Assembly: GCA_041497115.1 (NCBI GenBank)
Contig: JBGQFW010000060.1
Location: forward strand, 1-26,140
Direction: 5' to 3'
DNA from: AR5 sp041497115
Lineage (GTDB): Bacteria > Methylomirabilota > Methylomirabilia > Rokubacteriales > CSP1-6
Length of the DNA: 26,140 nt
In this document: piece after piece, positions 1 to 7,886 of the stretch
Position numbering within the stretch: position 1 is the stretch's first letter
Layout: each line of letters opens with the position of its first letter
Made by a program: the position numbers and the translations under genes
Notes under the pieces: generated by a model
Seen by the model: the letters and a program-made list of their open reading frames with translations, nothing else
Told to the model about the DNA's origin: nothing
Databases searched by the model: none

Positions 1-1
1 C

Positions 2-814
2 GAGGTGATCTACGGCTGCCTGATGATCAACGACCTGATCGCCAGCGGCGACATCCGCGCGTGGGCCAACGCCGTCTACAACGACTGGGCGGCCGACTTC
101 GCCCGGCGCTCCGACCCCACCCGGGTGTTTCCGCTGGCCATCATCCCCAACAACGATCCGCTGGCGGCCGCCGCCGAGGTGCGCCGGTGCGCCAAGCTGG
201 GGCTGCGCGGCGGGGACCTCGCCTTCAAGCGGATGAACGTGCCGCTCTACCAGCACGAGTGGCACCCCATGTGGGAGGCGGCGGCCGAGTGCAACTTCCC
301 CATCTCGTTCCACTCCACCGGCTTCAAGGCCGTGCGCGCGCCCGACACGCCGGAGATGGAGCAGAAGTACATGGTGCAGTGGCGGCTGGTGCGCTCCGCG
401 CTCTTCCAGCTCGACACCATGGAGGTGCTGGTGTCGGTGATCGCCTCGGGCGCCTGCGAGAAGTACCCCGCCATGAGGTTCGTCCTCGGCGAGTCGGGGG
501 TGACGTGGCTGCCCTACGTCTTCGACCGCCTCGACACCGAGTACGAGGACCGCGGCCGGGCGCTGGGGTTCACGCTGAAGCCGAGCGACTATTTCCGGCG
601 GCAGGGGTACGTCACGTACCAGCAAGACCAGTACCTGGAGCCGATCATCCCGCTGATCGGCGAGGACAACATCATCTGGGGGGCGGACTATCCGCACCCG
701 GACTGCGTGTGGCCCGACTCGCGCGGCCACCTCGACAAGCACCTGGGCGGTCTCCCCGAGCGCGTGCGCCGCAAGATCACCTGCGACAACGTGGCGAAGC
801 TCTACAACATCTGA
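2..814 (+). CDS. Amidohydrolase family protein (ACMSD-like), 5'-truncated by window edge
   Basis: This is a metal-dependent TIM-barrel hydrolase or decarboxylase of the amidohydrolase-2 (ACMSD-like) type. The frame is open to the left edge, and its first residues align with the middle of the paralogue at 2391-3536 (EVIYGCL here, EVIFGIL there). The N-terminal metal-binding strand is therefore outside the window, and the GTG at position 5 is not a real start. Visible family motifs are SFHSTG, GESGVTWLPYVFDRLD and the C-terminal WGADYPHPDCVWP, whose Asp is the usual catalytic or metal-site residue. The C-terminus (RKITCDNVAKLYNI) is complete. It is followed after 16 bp by the class II aldolase gene, as the first visible member of a plus-strand operon. 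The family includes ACMSD, gamma-resorcylate decarboxylase and LigW-like decarboxylases. The substrate here is unknown. Confidence 0.88.
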   Translation, partial: EVIYGCLMINDLIASGDIRAWANAVYNDWAADFARRSDPTRVFPLAIIPNNDPLAAAAEVRRCAKLGLRGGDLAFKRMNVPLYQHEWHPMWEAAAECNFPISFHSTGFKAVRAPDTPEMEQKYMVQWRLVRSALFQLDTMEVLVSVIASGACEKYPAMRFVLGESGVTWLPYVFDRLDTEYEDRGRALGFTLKPSDYFRRQGYVTYQQDQYLEPIIPLIGEDNIIWGADYPHPDCVWPDSRGHLDKHLGGLPERVRRKITCDNVAKLYNI

Positions 815-830
815 CCCGAGAGGATCCACG

Positions 831-1610
831 ATGACGACCAGCGCGCTGGAGATTCCGTCGCTGCAGGGCAAGGTGTCCCCCGAGGAGTGGGCGGTGCGCG
901 TGGACCTCGCCGCCGCCTACCGGCTGGTGGCGCTGTTCGGCTGGGAGGACCTCGTCTTCACCCACATCTCGATGCGCGTGCCGGGCACCGAGGACCAGTT
1001 CCTCATCAACCCCTACGGCGTGTTCTTCGACGAGATCACCGCCTCCAGCCTGGTGAAGATCGACCTCCACGGCGACAAGGTGCAGGACTCGCCGTTCCCG
1101 GTGAACGCCGCCGGCTTCGTCATCCACAGCGCGATCCACGGAGCGCGCCACGACGCCCGCTGCGTGCTGCACACCCACACGCTCAACGGCGTGGCGGTGT
1201 CGGCCCAGCGCGAGGGGCTGCTGCCGCTCTCCCAGCACTCGCTGTTCGTGCTCACCAGCGTCGGCTACCACGACTACGAGGGGCCGGCGCTGAACGACGC
1301 GGAGAAGCCGCGGCTGGTCGCCGACCTCGGCGAGCACGGCTCGCTGATCCTGCGCAATCATGGATTGCTCACCGTCGGCGAGACGGTCGCCGACGCCTTC
1401 ATCCGCATGTACTACCTGGAGGCCTCGTGCGCGATCCAGGTGCGCGCCCAGTCGGGCGGCGGCGAGCTGATCCACGTCTCCAAGGAGATCATCGACCGCG
1501 GCTACGCGTCGGCCGCCGCCGAGCAGCGCCGCCGGGGCGGCCAGGGACGGCTGGCGTGGCCGGGGCTGCTGCGCCGCCTCGACCGCCGCGACCCCTCGTT
1601 CCGCAGCTAG
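831..1610 (+). CDS. Class II aldolase/adducin family protein
   Basis: A 259-aa protein of the class II aldolase/adducin fold, a zinc-dependent lyase group that includes fuculose-phosphate aldolase, sugar-phosphate epimerases and some aromatic-acid decarboxylases (3,4-dihydroxyphthalate 2-decarboxylase is a known member). The expected zinc ligands are present: His114 and His116 in VLHTHT and His177 in LRNHGLL. The region VNAAGFVIHSAIH precedes them, as is usual. The ATG has a purine-rich GAGAGGA stretch upstream. The C-terminal 30 residues are Arg-rich and probably a flexible tail. It sits between two amidohydrolase paralogues and an SDR gene, which suggests a lyase or decarboxylase step in one catabolic route. 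That is inference; aldol cleavage and decarboxylation cannot be told apart here. Confidence 0.88.
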   Translation: MTTSALEIPSLQGKVSPEEWAVRVDLAAAYRLVALFGWEDLVFTHISMRVPGTEDQFLINPYGVFFDEITASSLVKIDLHGDKVQDSPFPVNAAGFVIHSAIHGARHDARCVLHTHTLNGVAVSAQREGLLPLSQHSLFVLTSVGYHDYEGPALNDAEKPRLVADLGEHGSLILRNHGLLTVGETVADAFIRMYYLEASCAIQVRAQSGGGELIHVSKEIIDRGYASAAAEQRRRGGQGRLAWPGLLRRLDRRDPSFRS

Positions 1611-1620
1611 GCCGACGGCC

Positions 1621-2385
1621 ATGCGATTCCAGTCCAAGGTCGCGCTCGTCACCGCGGCCGGGCGCGGCATCGGCCGCGTCACCGCCGAGATCATCGGCGG
1701 CGAGGGCGGCACCGTCGTCGCCGTCGACAACGACAAGGACGCCCTCGAGCAGGTCGTCGGCGCCATCCGCGCCGGCCGCGGCGTCGCCCACGCGCTGCCC
1801 GCCGACGCGCTCGACGCCGCCCAGGTGGAGGACGCCGTGCGCCGCACGGTGGACACCCACGGCCGGATCGACATCCTGGTCAACGCGGTCGGTGGCTCCA
1901 CCATCATCGGCAAGCCGGCGGCGCCGCTGGAGGAGCTGACGCTGGCCGAGTGGCAGCAGCTCCTGCACTTCAACCTCACCGGCACGTTCCTCTTCTGCCA
2001 CACCGTCGTCCCCGTGATGAAGCGCCAGCGCGCCGGCAAGATCGTCAACATCTCGTCCATCGCCGGCCGCGGCAAGAGCGCGTCCAGCAGCAGCGCCTAC
2101 GCGACGGCCAAGGGCGGCATCATCGCGCTCACCCGCAAGCTCGCCCTCGAGCTCGGCCCGTACGGCATCAACGTCAACGCGATCGCGCCCAGCCTCACGC
2201 TGAGCCCGCGGCTGCGCCCCCGCTGGGACCGGATGTCGGCGGCGGAGCAGGCCCAGGAGATCGAGAAAGTGCCGCTGCGCCGGATCGCCGAGCCCCGGGA
2301 CCAGGCGCGGGTCATCTGCTTCCTCGCCTCGAGCGACGCCGACTTCGTCACCGGAGTCACCATCGACGTGACCGGAGGACTGTGA
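1621..2385 (+). CDS. SDR family NAD(P)-dependent oxidoreductase
   Basis: A 254-aa classical short-chain dehydrogenase/reductase. The cofactor-binding motif is TAAGRGIG (residues 11-18, a variant of TGxxxGIG), followed by LVNAVGG (about 86-92), catalytic Ser about 145-146 in NISSIAG, and Tyr160/Lys164 in the YATAK motif. The C-terminal VTGVTIDVTGG is typical. Acidic residues after the second strand (VAVDND) favour NAD(H) over NADP(H), though this is only a tendency. The gene starts 10 bp after the aldolase stop and ends 5 bp before the next amidohydrolase, so the three are surely co-transcribed. It probably oxidises or reduces a hydroxyl or keto intermediate of the same pathway. The substrate is unknown. 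Confidence 0.9.
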   Translation: MRFQSKVALVTAAGRGIGRVTAEIIGGEGGTVVAVDNDKDALEQVVGAIRAGRGVAHALPADALDAAQVEDAVRRTVDTHGRIDILVNAVGGSTIIGKPAAPLEELTLAEWQQLLHFNLTGTFLFCHTVVPVMKRQRAGKIVNISSIAGRGKSASSSSAYATAKGGIIALTRKLALELGPYGINVNAIAPSLTLSPRLRPRWDRMSAAEQAQEIEKVPLRRIAEPRDQARVICFLASSDADFVTGVTIDVTGGL

Positions 2386-2390
2386 GAGTC

Positions 2391-3536
2391 ATGACCACGT
2401 ACAACCGGATCTCCGCCGACTGCCACATCGACATGCCGTGGATCCCCGCCGACCTCTTCACCGCCAACGCCTCGGTGGCCATGCGCGACCGAATGCCCTA
2501 CGTGACCGACGGCCCCGACGGCCCGCAGTGGACGTGCAAGGCCGGGACGTCGTTCGGCCTGGTCGGCGGCGTGGGGCCCTCCGGCCAGAAGCTGGTGCCC
2601 GGCCAGAACTACCGCGTCGACAAGATGGCGGAGACCGGGCTCTACACCGACGGCAAGAAGGGCATCCGCCGGCCGACCGATCCGCACCTGCGTCTCAAAG
2701 ACATGGAGCGCGACGGTGTGGACGCCGAGGTCATCTTCGGCATTCTCGGCGCCGCCACGCGGCTGAGCGATCACGAGGCGGCCAAGGAGATGTTCCGCAT
2801 CTACAACGACTGGCTGGCCGACTTCTGCCACCACTATCCCGACCGCCAGATCGGGCTGGCCTGCCTCCCCTACGGCGACATCGACGCCGCCGTGAAGGAG
2901 ATCCACCGGGTGGCCACGCTGGGCCTGCGCGGGCTCGAGCTCTCGTGCTCGTGGGACATGGAGCCGATGTGGCATCCGATGTGGGAGCCGCTGTGGAAGG
3001 CCGTGAACGAGGTGAACCTGCCGCTGCACTTCCACACCTTCCCCAGCACCTCGCCGGCCATCCGTGAGAAGGCGACGGGCATGGCCAAGCGCGCCGCGCT
3101 CTTCACGGGCGTCTCCGGCTTCCAGATGAACCTCGTCAACATCCTGGCCGCGATCATCGGCGCCGCCGTGCTGGAGCGCTACCCGAACATGAGGATCTCC
3201 TTCGGCGAGAGCGGCATCGGCTGGATCCCCTACGCGCTCGACCGGATGGACTTCGAGTGGGAGGACCGCTTCCGCGACCTCGGCCTGACGATGAAGCCGA
3301 GCGACTACTGGCGCCGCCAGTGCAAGGCGACGTTCCAGTTCGACCGCATCGGCACCAAGCTCATCGAGGACATGGGCGCGGAGACGCTGATGTGGGCTTC
3401 CGACTACCCGCACACCGACGGCGTGTGGCCGGAGTCGTCGAAGTACATCGCCGAGCAGTTCGGCCACCTGCCCGCGGAGGTCACCCGCAAGATCACCTGC
3501 GAGAACGCCGCGAAGTTCTACGGGTTGATGGCCTGA
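2391..3536 (+). CDS. Amidohydrolase family protein (ACMSD-like), paralogue of the gene at 2-814
   Basis: A 381-aa amidohydrolase-2 protein. The ATG at 2391 is preferred because it gives the family's normal N-terminus (YNRISADCHIDMPW), with the metal-site strand at residues 6-14. The second His of the usual HxH is Asp here (H-I-D), one of several variants in this superfamily. Other motifs are LHFHTF, SFGESGIGWIPYALDRMD and WASDYPHTDGVWPES. The C-terminal half closely resembles the truncated gene at 2-814, including RKITC(D/E)N(V/A)AK at the end, so the two are tandem paralogues separated by the aldolase and SDR genes. Metal-dependent decarboxylation or hydrolysis is the family expectation. Its stop overlaps the next start by one base (TGATG), suggesting coupled translation. 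Confidence 0.92.
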   Translation: MTTYNRISADCHIDMPWIPADLFTANASVAMRDRMPYVTDGPDGPQWTCKAGTSFGLVGGVGPSGQKLVPGQNYRVDKMAETGLYTDGKKGIRRPTDPHLRLKDMERDGVDAEVIFGILGAATRLSDHEAAKEMFRIYNDWLADFCHHYPDRQIGLACLPYGDIDAAVKEIHRVATLGLRGLELSCSWDMEPMWHPMWEPLWKAVNEVNLPLHFHTFPSTSPAIREKATGMAKRAALFTGVSGFQMNLVNILAAIIGAAVLERYPNMRISFGESGIGWIPYALDRMDFEWEDRFRDLGLTMKPSDYWRRQCKATFQFDRIGTKLIEDMGAETLMWASDYPHTDGVWPESSKYIAEQFGHLPAEVTRKITCENAAKFYGLMA

Positions 3537-3904
3537 TGGCCGAGCCAGTCCAGCGGACCGCGGGGCCGCAGCCGGTCGGGGAGCAGAAGGGCGAGTTCAG
3601 CTGGACGATCCCCTTGAGCGCAGCGCCCTCGCGCGAGTGGCTCAAGTTCTTCAACACGCCGAGCGAGTCCGCCGCGATCTACATGCCGAGCCTCGTGACG
3701 GTCCGCGACCGCGCGATGGTGTTCGCCTGCAGCGAGGAGCGGATCAAGGACTGGGTGACCGCCATCGACCAGTGGATCGCGACGGCCAACGAGCGCGTCG
3801 CGGCCGCGGAAGCCCAGCGCGGCCAGACGCACGAGCACCAGCAGCGCAGCGCCGAGGAGACGAAGCGGCGCCTCACGGACGCCGACAAGTACCGCAGCCT
3901 CTGA
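3536..3904 (+). CDS. Small conserved-looking protein of unknown function (122 aa)
   Basis: I do not recognise a family. The start ATG at 3536 overlaps the upstream stop by one base and no good Shine-Dalgarno is visible, so translation is probably coupled to the amidohydrolase. The protein has a polar N-terminus, a middle part with FSWTIPL and SREWLKFFNTPSE, a short hydrophobic stretch (RDRAMVFAC), an amphipathic segment (DWVTAIDQWIATANERV) and a charged, helix-prone tail rich in Glu, Gln and Arg. There is no signal peptide or membrane segment. Its base composition matches its neighbours, and it lies in frame between two clear enzymes with only 1 bp to the next start. It is therefore likely real and could be an accessory subunit of one of them. 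Confidence 0.68.
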   Translation: MAEPVQRTAGPQPVGEQKGEFSWTIPLSAAPSREWLKFFNTPSESAAIYMPSLVTVRDRAMVFACSEERIKDWVTAIDQWIATANERVAAAEAQRGQTHEHQQRSAEETKRRLTDADKYRSL

Positions 3905-3905
3905 C

Positions 3906-5075
3906 GTGGCCGCGCTTCGCATCGGCCTCGTCGGCTCGCGCTTCGCCGCCCACCTGCACCTGGCCGCCTACCGCCGCGTCTACGGCGTGGACGCGCGGCT
4001 GGCCGGCGTGACGTCGCCGACGGCCGGGCGACGCGAGGCGCTGGCGCGCGAGAGCGGCGCCGCGCCCTACCCGACGCTGGCCGCGATGCTGCCCCACGTG
4101 GACGTCGTGGACGTCTGCGCGCCGCCGAGCACCCACGAGCCGGCCGCGCTGGAGGCGATCGACGCCGGCAAGCACGTGATCGTGGAGAAGCCGTTCACCG
4201 GCGCGTTCGAGCGCACGCGGGGCGGCCCGGCCCTCCTCGAGGACGCGCTCGCCAGCGCCACGCGCATCGTCGGCGCGGCCCGCCGGCGCGGCGTGGTGCT
4301 CGCCTACGCCGAGAACTGGATCTACGCGCCCGCCGTGCAGAAGGAGCGCGAGATCGTCGAGAAGACCGGCGCACAGATCCTCTGGATGCTGGGCGGCGAG
4401 TCGCACAGCGGCTCGCACTCGCCCACCTACGGCATCTGGCGTCACGCCGGCGGCGGCTCGCTGGTCGGCAAGGGCTGCCACCCGCTGAGCGCGTGCCTGT
4501 ACCTCAAGCAGGTGGAGGGGCGCGCCCGGGACGGCCGGCCGATCCGCCCGGCGGCGGTCTCGTGCCGCGTCCACGCGATCACGCGGCTGCCGGCGTTCCG
4601 CGACCGCGGCTTCCTGCGCACCGATTACGAGGACGTCGAGGACTACAGCCAGCTGCACGTCGTCTTCGACGACGGCACCGTGGCCGACGTGTTCGCCAGC
4701 GAGCTGGTGCTGGGCGGCGTGTCCAACTGGCTCGAGGTCTTCGCCAACAACCACCGCACGACCTGCCGGCTCAACCCGGTCAACCTGCTCGACACCTACA
4801 ACCCGGCCGCCGACCAGCTCCGGGACGTCTACGTGGTCGAGAAGACCGGCACCAAGGAAGGCTGGAGCCACCCCGCCGCCGACGAGGAGTGGCAGCAGGG
4901 GTTCTACGCGGAGATCCAGGATTTCCTCGAGTGCTGCGCGGCCGGGCGGCGCCCGCAGGCCGGCGCCGCCGTCGCCCACGACACGGTCGCCACGCTCTAC
5001 GCCGGCTACCTCTCGGCCGAGCGCGGCGGCCAGGAGACGCGCGTGCCGGTGGCGCCGCTCGACGCGCTGGAGTAG
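3906..5075 (+). CDS. Gfo/Idh/MocA family oxidoreductase
   Basis: A 389-aa NAD(P)-dependent dehydrogenase of the glucose-fructose oxidoreductase/inositol dehydrogenase family. The N-terminal Rossmann strand is LRIGLVGSRFAAHLH (residues 4-18), in which the usual GxGxxG is degenerate (GSRFAA). The hallmark EKP motif lies at 94-96 in GKHVIVEKPF. The C-terminal half is the alpha/beta substrate and oligomerisation domain, containing GGGSLVGKGCHPL, where the Lys/His pair occupies the usual catalytic position. The start is GTG, one base after the previous stop, and gives the natural family N-terminus. These enzymes oxidise hydroxyl groups on sugars, cyclitols or related ring compounds. The specific substrate is unknown. 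Confidence 0.9.
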   Translation: MAALRIGLVGSRFAAHLHLAAYRRVYGVDARLAGVTSPTAGRREALARESGAAPYPTLAAMLPHVDVVDVCAPPSTHEPAALEAIDAGKHVIVEKPFTGAFERTRGGPALLEDALASATRIVGAARRRGVVLAYAENWIYAPAVQKEREIVEKTGAQILWMLGGESHSGSHSPTYGIWRHAGGGSLVGKGCHPLSACLYLKQVEGRARDGRPIRPAAVSCRVHAITRLPAFRDRGFLRTDYEDVEDYSQLHVVFDDGTVADVFASELVLGGVSNWLEVFANNHRTTCRLNPVNLLDTYNPAADQLRDVYVVEKTGTKEGWSHPAADEEWQQGFYAEIQDFLECCAAGRRPQAGAAVAHDTVATLYAGYLSAERGGQETRVPVAPLDALE

Positions 5076-5094
5076 ACAGGCCAGGGAGGGACTC

Positions 5095-5928
5095 ATGCTC
5101 ATCGCCGACTCGCAGGTGCACCTGTGGCATGCCGAGACCCCGGACCGCCCGTGGCCGCCCGGGCGCGCCAAGGAAGCGCAGAAGCCCTACCCGATCACCA
5201 GGGAGACGATGCTGCTCCAGATGGATCTCGCCGGCGTGCGGCGCGTGGTGATCGTGCCCCCCTCGTGGGAGGGCGATCGCAACGACGTGGCGCTGGAGGC
5301 CGCGCGCGCCTACCCCGACCGCTTCGCCGTGATGGGCCGCCTGCCGCTGGGCGATCCGGCCAGCCGCGCGCAGGTCGCCGACTGGCGCCGGCAGCCCGGC
5401 ATGCTCGGCATGCGCCACACCTTCCACAACGAGCACTACCGCCACTTCCTCACCGACACCACCGCCGACTGGCTGTGGCCGGCGGCCGAGAAGGCCGGCG
5501 TCCCGCTCATGGTGCTGATGCCGGGGGCGCTCGATCACCTCGACCGCATCGCCGGCCGCCACCCCGGGCTCAAGCTCGTGATCGATCACGTCGGCCTCAA
5601 CGTGCGCGGCAAGGGGCCCAAGGTGTGGGAGGACCTGCCGGCGGTGTGCGCGCTGGCGAAGCACAAGAACGTCGCGGTCAAGGCCTCGGGGATGGTGTCG
5701 CTGTCGAACGAGACGTACCCGTTCCGCGACCTGCACCCGCACATCCGCACGCTGGTGGACGCCTTCGGCCCGCGCCGCGTGTTCTGGGGCACCGACCTCA
5801 CGCGCATGCCGTGCACGTACTACGAGTGCATCACGCTGTTCACCGAGCACCTGCCGTGGCTGAAGGGCGAGGACCTCGAGTGGGTGATGGGCCGCGGCGT
5901 GTGCGAGTGGCTGGGGTGGCCGGTATGA
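5095..5928 (+). CDS. Amidohydrolase family protein (metal-dependent hydrolase, third copy)
   Basis: A 277-aa amidohydrolase-2 protein, distinct from the two paralogues upstream. It begins IADSQVHLW, the DxxxH(L)W N-terminus common to the lactone/dicarboxylate hydrolase branch of the family (for example 2-pyrone-4,6-dicarboxylate lactonase-like and fuconolactonase-like proteins). Further motifs are GMRHTFHN, LKLVIDHVGL (conserved His after the barrel strand) and RVFWGTDLTRM, with the conserved catalytic Asp. A strong Shine-Dalgarno (AGGGAGG) precedes the ATG. The stop overlaps the next start (ATGA). If it is lactonase-like, it would hydrolyse the lactone made by the preceding Gfo/Idh/MocA dehydrogenase. 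That is an attractive but unproven pairing. Confidence 0.87.
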   Translation: MLIADSQVHLWHAETPDRPWPPGRAKEAQKPYPITRETMLLQMDLAGVRRVVIVPPSWEGDRNDVALEAARAYPDRFAVMGRLPLGDPASRAQVADWRRQPGMLGMRHTFHNEHYRHFLTDTTADWLWPAAEKAGVPLMVLMPGALDHLDRIAGRHPGLKLVIDHVGLNVRGKGPKVWEDLPAVCALAKHKNVAVKASGMVSLSNETYPFRDLHPHIRTLVDAFGPRRVFWGTDLTRMPCTYYECITLFTEHLPWLKGEDLEWVMGRGVCEWLGWPV

Positions 5929-7070
5929 AGCGCAGCACCGAGCGCATCCTGACGACGCACACCGGCAGCCTGCCGCGCCCGTGGGATCTCACCGCCACGC
6001 TGGAGGCGCTCGACGCCGGCACGCCGCCCGACCCGGCGGCGTTCGCCGCGCGCGTGCGGCAGGCGGTGGGCGAGGTCGTGCGCAAGCAGATCGGCGCCGG
6101 CGTGGACGTGGTCAACGACGGCGAGCAGGGCAAGGTCGGCTACTCGACGTACGTGCGCCACCGGCTCACCGGCTTCGACGGCACCAGCCTCGTCAGCCAG
6201 CGCGCCGACTGGAGCGACTTCCCCGAGGCGCTCGCCCGCAACCCGCGCCAGTCCGTCTCGCGGCCGTCGTGCACGGGGCCGATCGACTGGCGCGACCGCG
6301 ACGCCATCGCCGTCGACGTCGAGAACCTCCGGGCGGCGGTGGCGGCCACCCCGCCCGCCGAGGTCTTCATGACCGCCGCCTCGCCCGGCGTCATCGCCCA
6401 CTTCCTGCGCAACGAGCACTATCCGAGCCGCGAGGCGTACCTGGCGCGGCTGACCGACATCATGAAGGACGAGTACGACGCGATCGTCCGGGCCGGGTTC
6501 GTCCTGCAGGTGGACTGTCCCGACCTGGCGATGGGACACCACCTGGCGTTCCCCGACCTCAGCACGGCGGAGTTCCTCAAGATCGCCGCCGCCAACGTCG
6601 AGGCGCTCAACCACGCGCTGCGCGACGTGCCGCCCGAGCGCGTGCGCATGCATCTCTGCTGGGGCAACTACGAGGGGCCGCACCACCGCGACATCCCGCT
6701 GCGCGACATCCTGCCGGTCGTGCTCCGGGCCCGGCCCTCGGCGATCTCGCTGGAGGGGGCCAATCCCCGCCACGAGCACGAGTGGGTCGTCTTCAAGGAG
6801 ACGAAGCTGCCCGACGACAAGATCCTGATCCCCGGCGTGCTCGACTCGACGACCAACTTCATCGAGCACCCCGAGCTGGTGGCGCAGCGCATCGTCCGCT
6901 ACGCCGAGGTGGTCGGGCGCGAGCGCGTCATCGCCGGCAGCGACTGCGGCTTCGGCACGTTCGCCCGCTCGCGGCCGCAGGTGGAGCCGGAGATCGTCTG
7001 GGCCAAGCTGGCCGCCATGGCCGAGGGGGCGCGCCTGGCGACCGCCGCCCTCTGGAGGAGCCGCGCATGA
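5925..7070 (+). CDS. Stand-alone MetE-like C-terminal domain (cobalamin-independent methionine synthase family)
   Basis: A 381-aa TIM-barrel protein of the cobalamin-independent methionine synthase/UroD-like methyltransferase superfamily. It begins ILTTHTGSLPRP, characteristic of the MetE catalytic domain. The zinc site appears complete: His243 and Cys245 in RMHLCWGN, Glu277 in SLEGANP and Cys341 in GSDCGFG. The protein is half the size of full MetE (about 750 aa) and lacks the N-terminal barrel, so it resembles the archaeal-type or putative catabolic single-domain proteins. It starts within the previous stop (ATGA) and ends in an ATGA overlap with the hydratase gene, so it is firmly in this catabolic operon. 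A role in moving a methyl or other alkyl group from the pathway substrate to a thiol is possible. Confidence 0.86.
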   Translation: MKRSTERILTTHTGSLPRPWDLTATLEALDAGTPPDPAAFAARVRQAVGEVVRKQIGAGVDVVNDGEQGKVGYSTYVRHRLTGFDGTSLVSQRADWSDFPEALARNPRQSVSRPSCTGPIDWRDRDAIAVDVENLRAAVAATPPAEVFMTAASPGVIAHFLRNEHYPSREAYLARLTDIMKDEYDAIVRAGFVLQVDCPDLAMGHHLAFPDLSTAEFLKIAAANVEALNHALRDVPPERVRMHLCWGNYEGPHHRDIPLRDILPVVLRARPSAISLEGANPRHEHEWVVFKETKLPDDKILIPGVLDSTTNFIEHPELVAQRIVRYAEVVGRERVIAGSDCGFGTFARSRPQVEPEIVWAKLAAMAEGARLATAALWRSRA

Positions 7071-7882
7071 CCGCGCCCCTCGTCGACTACCGCGTGGACG
7101 GCAAGGTCGGCATCGTCACGCTCAACCGGTCCGAGAAGCTCAACGCGATCACCGCCGAGCTCAAGCGGCTCCTGATCGAGCGCTTCCACGAGGCCGACCG
7201 CGATCCCGCCACCAGCGTGGTCGTGCTGCGCGCCGAGGGGCGGAGCTTCTCGGCGGGCTACGACATCGCGCCCAGCCCGGCGCGCGCCGCCCGCAAGGGC
7301 AACGCGCTGGCGTGGCACGAGTCGCTGACCGACGACGTGACGCTCGAGATGACGCCGTGGGACATGCGCAAGCCGGTGATCGCCTCCGTGCAGGGCCACT
7401 GCCTGGGCGGCGGCTGCGAGATGGTGATGATGTGCGACGTCACGGTCGCCGCCGACGACGCGCTCTTCGGCGAGCCGGAGATCCGCTTCTCCAACGTCGG
7501 CCCTGCGCTCATCATGCCGTTCATCGTCGGCCTCAAGCGCGCCCGCGAGCTGCTCTACCTGGGCGACCCGATCGACGCGCGCACCGCGCTGGCGTGGGGC
7601 ATGGTCAACCGCGTGGTGCCCCGCGCCGAGCTGGAGAGCGCCACGCTGAAGCTGGCCCGGCGGATGGCGCTGATCGCGCCGGAGGCGCTGGCCGCGACCA
7701 AGCTGGCGGTGAACCGCGGCGCCGACGCCGCCGGCTTCCGCAACGCCATCCGTGCCGGCCTCGACGTGCTGGCGCCGCTCTACGCGGCCCGCACCGAGAT
7801 CGGCACGACGTTCGACGAGATCCGGGACAAGGAGGGGCTCGGCGCCGCCCTGCGCTGGCGCGCGGCGCAGTTCAAGGAGTAG
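7067..7882 (+). CDS. Enoyl-CoA hydratase/isomerase family protein
   Basis: A 271-aa crotonase-fold protein. The oxyanion-hole elements are FSAGYD (61-66) and GHCLGGG (110-116). Acidic residues stand at both usual catalytic positions (Glu118 in GGGCEM and Glu138 in GEPEIRF), consistent with true hydratase activity. The start ATG overlaps the upstream stop by four bases. The C-terminal extension (RTEIGTTFDEIRDKEGLGAALRW) is a little longer than in short fatty-acid hydratases. It implies that a CoA thioester is processed somewhere in this pathway, although no CoA ligase is encoded on this strand. The nearest ligase is at 13454-15097. Confidence 0.92.
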   Translation: MTAPLVDYRVDGKVGIVTLNRSEKLNAITAELKRLLIERFHEADRDPATSVVVLRAEGRSFSAGYDIAPSPARAARKGNALAWHESLTDDVTLEMTPWDMRKPVIASVQGHCLGGGCEMVMMCDVTVAADDALFGEPEIRFSNVGPALIMPFIVGLKRARELLYLGDPIDARTALAWGMVNRVVPRAELESATLKLARRMALIAPEALAATKLAVNRGADAAGFRNAIRAGLDVLAPLYAARTEIGTTFDEIRDKEGLGAALRWRAAQFKE

Positions 7883-7886
7883 CGCG

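Noticed and set aside
5925..7070. Complete methionine synthase MetE
   Set aside because: Only the C-terminal catalytic barrel is present (381 aa versus about 750) and the context is catabolic.
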